Below are positions 62,138 through 64,000 of a stretch of DNA of 64,000 bases, in pieces. Under the pieces are notes generated by a model. That model searched no databases. It was not told where the DNA came from and saw nothing but the letters and a program-made list of their open reading frames with translations. Each line of letters opens with the position of its first letter. Position 1 is the first letter of the stretch. Location of the stretch: the NCBI RefSeq assembly GCF_019711195.1, contig NZ_CP081299.1, forward strand, positions 5,056,501 through 5,120,500, given 5' to 3'. Source of the DNA: Dyadobacter sp. NIV53 (GTDB lineage Bacteria; Bacteroidota; Bacteroidia; Cytophagales; Spirosomataceae). A program made the position numbers and the translations under genes.

Positions 62138-62953
62138 ATGGCTAAGAATAGCGGACCTAGTTTTGTATGGGATAAACTAGTACCAACAATATACAGCGCC
62201 GGTGCTGCCGTCGTTATTTTAGGAGCATTATTTAAAATTCAACACTGGGATGGAGGTAGCGAAATGCTAACGCTGGGTTTGGGTACAGAGGTTATTATTT
62301 TCTTATTGTATGCAATCCAGACAATTTCCAAGCCTGTTGATACTGAGCCGGACTGGACGCGCGTATATCCTGAACTGGACGATGATTACAAAGGACCGGC
62401 AATTAGCCGTGCAGTATCTGCATCCGGAAGTGGTATTACTGCTAAACTGGATAACCTGCTTGATAGTGCTAAAATATCTCCGGATGTTTTCGATAGTTTA
62501 GGAAAAGGTTTCAAAAACCTTTCTGATACTATAGGTAAAATGTCTGATCTTACAGATGCTACTGTTGCAACCAATGACTATGCGAAAAACGTAAAGTCAG
62601 CTTCTGCATCTATCAATGATATGAACAAATCTTACGGAGTTGCCATCAATGCTATGACTTCAATGGCAGATGCAACTAAGGATGCTCAATCATATCGTGA
62701 TCAGTTTCAGCAAATTACTAAGAATATGGGTGCATTGAATGCAGTTTATGAATTAGAATTGCAGGATACTACCAAACACCTGAAAGCCATGAATGCTTTT
62801 TATGGCAACCTTACTGCTGCTATGGAGAATATGGCCGATGCTACAAAAGAATCGCAGGTATTTAAAAATGAGATGAATAAGTTAACAACTAATATTTCTT
62901 CTCTTAATGGCATATATGGTAATATGTTAACTGCAATGCGCGGCAATTCATAG
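62138..62953 (+). CDS. gldL: T9SS motor protein GldL
   Basis: 271 residues. Two N-terminal membrane helices (LVPTIYSAGAAVVILGALFK and MLTLGLGTEVIIFLLYAIQT), with the acidic residue inside the second, and a long cytosolic coiled coil with repeated MADATK segments (MADATKDAQSYRDQFQ, MADATKESQVFKNEMN). GldL with GldM forms the proton-driven rotary motor of the T9SS. Confidence 0.97.
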   Translation: MAKNSGPSFVWDKLVPTIYSAGAAVVILGALFKIQHWDGGSEMLTLGLGTEVIIFLLYAIQTISKPVDTEPDWTRVYPELDDDYKGPAISRAVSASGSGITAKLDNLLDSAKISPDVFDSLGKGFKNLSDTIGKMSDLTDATVATNDYAKNVKSASASINDMNKSYGVAINAMTSMADATKDAQSYRDQFQQITKNMGALNAVYELELQDTTKHLKAMNAFYGNLTAAMENMADATKESQVFKNEMNKLTTNISSLNGIYGNMLTAMRGNS

Positions 62954-63044
62954 TATCTTCATAATCAATAAATAAACCGGCTCGAACCGCTATTTATTGT
63001 TACTATAAAATTATTTTATCACTGATAACTGATTACTGAACAAT

Positions 63045-64000
63045 ATGGCAGGTGGAAAAGAAACACCCCGTCAAAAGATGATTGGAATGATGTATCTGGT
63101 ACTTACTGCAATGCTCGCATTACAGGTAAGTTCAGCCATTATCGAAAAATTCATACTTCTGAATAATTCTTTGGAACTTTCTTCCGGAGCGGCCGATAGA
63201 ATAAACCAGGAGACGGTATTAAAAATTAAAGCTGCTGTTGAGAAATCGGGTAACCGTGCATCCGATATTGCAGTTATGAAACAGGCAGATGAAGTACGCA
63301 AAACCTCTTCGGGTATCATTAATGAGTTGAATGCATTGAAACAGGAAATCATCGCACAAGCTGGTGCGGGATTGAATGAAGAAGGTGCAATTAAAAATCC
63401 TCAGGAAGAAGCCAAAGTTGGTGAAATGATGGTAGGAGGGCAAAAAAACGGGAAAGCTTACAAGCTGAAACAAAGTCTTAATGGCTATACTTCGGAACTG
63501 AACAAACTTTCACCTACTCAATTTTTGCCACTTGCAATGGATGGTAAAGATGATCCGATTGCCAAAGACAGCAGAGACCAGAAAAACAAAGACTTTGCTG
63601 AACTGAACTTTGCTGAAACACCGGTTGCAGCTGCTTTGGCAGTATTGAGCCAAAAACAAACTGACATTCGCAGAATGGAAAGTGAAGTTTTGAACTATCT
63701 GGCAAGTAAAGTAGGAGCAGCAGATATTAAGTTTGACCGAGTTTTGGCCATGGTTAGCGCTGATGCAAAAACAGTTGTAGCTGGTACCAAATTTAAAGGT
63801 CAAATGTTTATTGCGGCATCTTCTTCAGGAATTACGCCTCGGATGAGTTTGAATGGCGGTGCAATTAAAGTAGAGAATGGTGTTGGATTAATCGAGTTTA
63901 CTGCACAGGGTGGTGGATACAATGCCGAAGGAATTGCTAAAAGGTCCTTAACTGGTGAAATCAGAATTACTACACCCGCCGGAAAAGATACTACTTATAG
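63045..64000 (+). CDS. gldM: T9SS motor protein GldM, 3' end outside the window
   Basis: The frame opens at ATG 63045 (MAGGKETPRQKMIGMMYLVL) and remains open to the window end, giving 318 residues of a protein usually ~510-520. One membrane helix (MMYLVLTAMLALQVSSA) is followed by the periplasmic helical D1 region (ALAVLSQKQTDIRRMESEVL) and beta-rich D2 onwards. It is 91 bases after gldL. gldN is expected next. Confidence 0.96.
   Translation, partial: MAGGKETPRQKMIGMMYLVLTAMLALQVSSAIIEKFILLNNSLELSSGAADRINQETVLKIKAAVEKSGNRASDIAVMKQADEVRKTSSGIINELNALKQEIIAQAGAGLNEEGAIKNPQEEAKVGEMMVGGQKNGKAYKLKQSLNGYTSELNKLSPTQFLPLAMDGKDDPIAKDSRDQKNKDFAELNFAETPVAAALAVLSQKQTDIRRMESEVLNYLASKVGAADIKFDRVLAMVSADAKTVVAGTKFKGQMFIAASSSGITPRMSLNGGAIKVENGVGLIEFTAQGGGYNAEGIAKRSLTGEIRITTPAGKDTTY

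Noticed and set aside
63071..63803. Minus-strand frames opposite gldM
   Set aside because: They mirror the continuous GldM reading frame.
1..64000. CRISPR arrays, tRNA/rRNA genes, prophage or toxin-antitoxin loci
   Set aside because: I saw no regularly spaced direct repeats, no tRNA-like T-loop sequences and no integrase, phage or toxin-antitoxin families; absence is by visual reading only.

Overview
The window looks like a chromosomal segment of a free-living Bacteroidota bacterium, most likely Cytophagales (Spirosomaceae/Cytophagaceae, Dyadobacter-like; the genus is inference). The clues are a type IX secretion/gliding cluster (porP/sprF, gldK, gldL, gldM), a cargo protein with a C-terminal T9SS-type tail, DUF4271 next to hemD, a transketolase split into two genes, Bacteroidota-type -7 promoter elements (TAnnTTTG), signal peptides and lipoboxes of the usual kind, and AT-rich intergenic DNA. 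I found no tRNA, rRNA, CRISPR array, prophage or insertion sequence.

Layout. 1-9 kb: tail of an MFS transporter, DUF3179 membrane protein, AhpD-like protein, SDR epimerase, TPR protein, glycosyltransferase, an M16 peptidase, a small GxxExxY nuclease-fold gene flanked by inverted repeats, and a beta-propeller lipoprotein. 9-16.5 kb: second M16 peptidase, TPR protein, amidohydrolase, ispF, dps, MBL-fold hydrolase, and a sigma-like/anti-sigma-like pair. 17-27 kb: HAD phosphatase, a two-gene His-rich membrane module, NlpC/P60 hydrolase, FAH-family enzyme, M23 peptidase, bcp and the split transketolase. 27-36 kb: ECF sigma operon, SulP transporter plus carbonic anhydrase, hisB, an unlisted 34-residue membrane protein, ribE, a PASTA protein and a T9SS cargo. 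36-48 kb: rhodanese, folB, DivIVA-domain protein, WD40 protein, phosphopantetheinyl transferase, galE-rfbB-rfbA nucleotide-sugar operon, O-methyltransferase, LysM lytic transglycosylase, DUF3109 and an alkyltransferase-like protein. 48-57 kb: small secreted proteins, a sodium:solute symporter, clpS, recR, exported superoxide dismutase, TPR protein, TlpA-like thioredoxin, azurin, sucD. 57-64 kb: DUF4271, hemD, porP, gldK, gldL and gldM (cut by the window end).

The most striking sequence-level feature is that nine genes each need exactly one base added or removed to restore a full-length family member; six of these sit in A or T runs of 6-7. A tenth disruption is an in-frame TAG. Sequencing or assembly error is the simplest explanation, although two of the sites are exact A-AAA-AAG slippery heptamers in the correct phase for -1 frameshifting. 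The other main observations are an unannotated small membrane protein with its own consensus promoter and terminator, two palindromic interspersed-repeat candidates (9.1 kb, 11.7 kb), the repeat-flanked GxxExxY cassette, and the uncharacterised membrane module at 17.6-20.5 kb, one of whose proteins carries a duplicated D-WH-G-D-S-PH motif.
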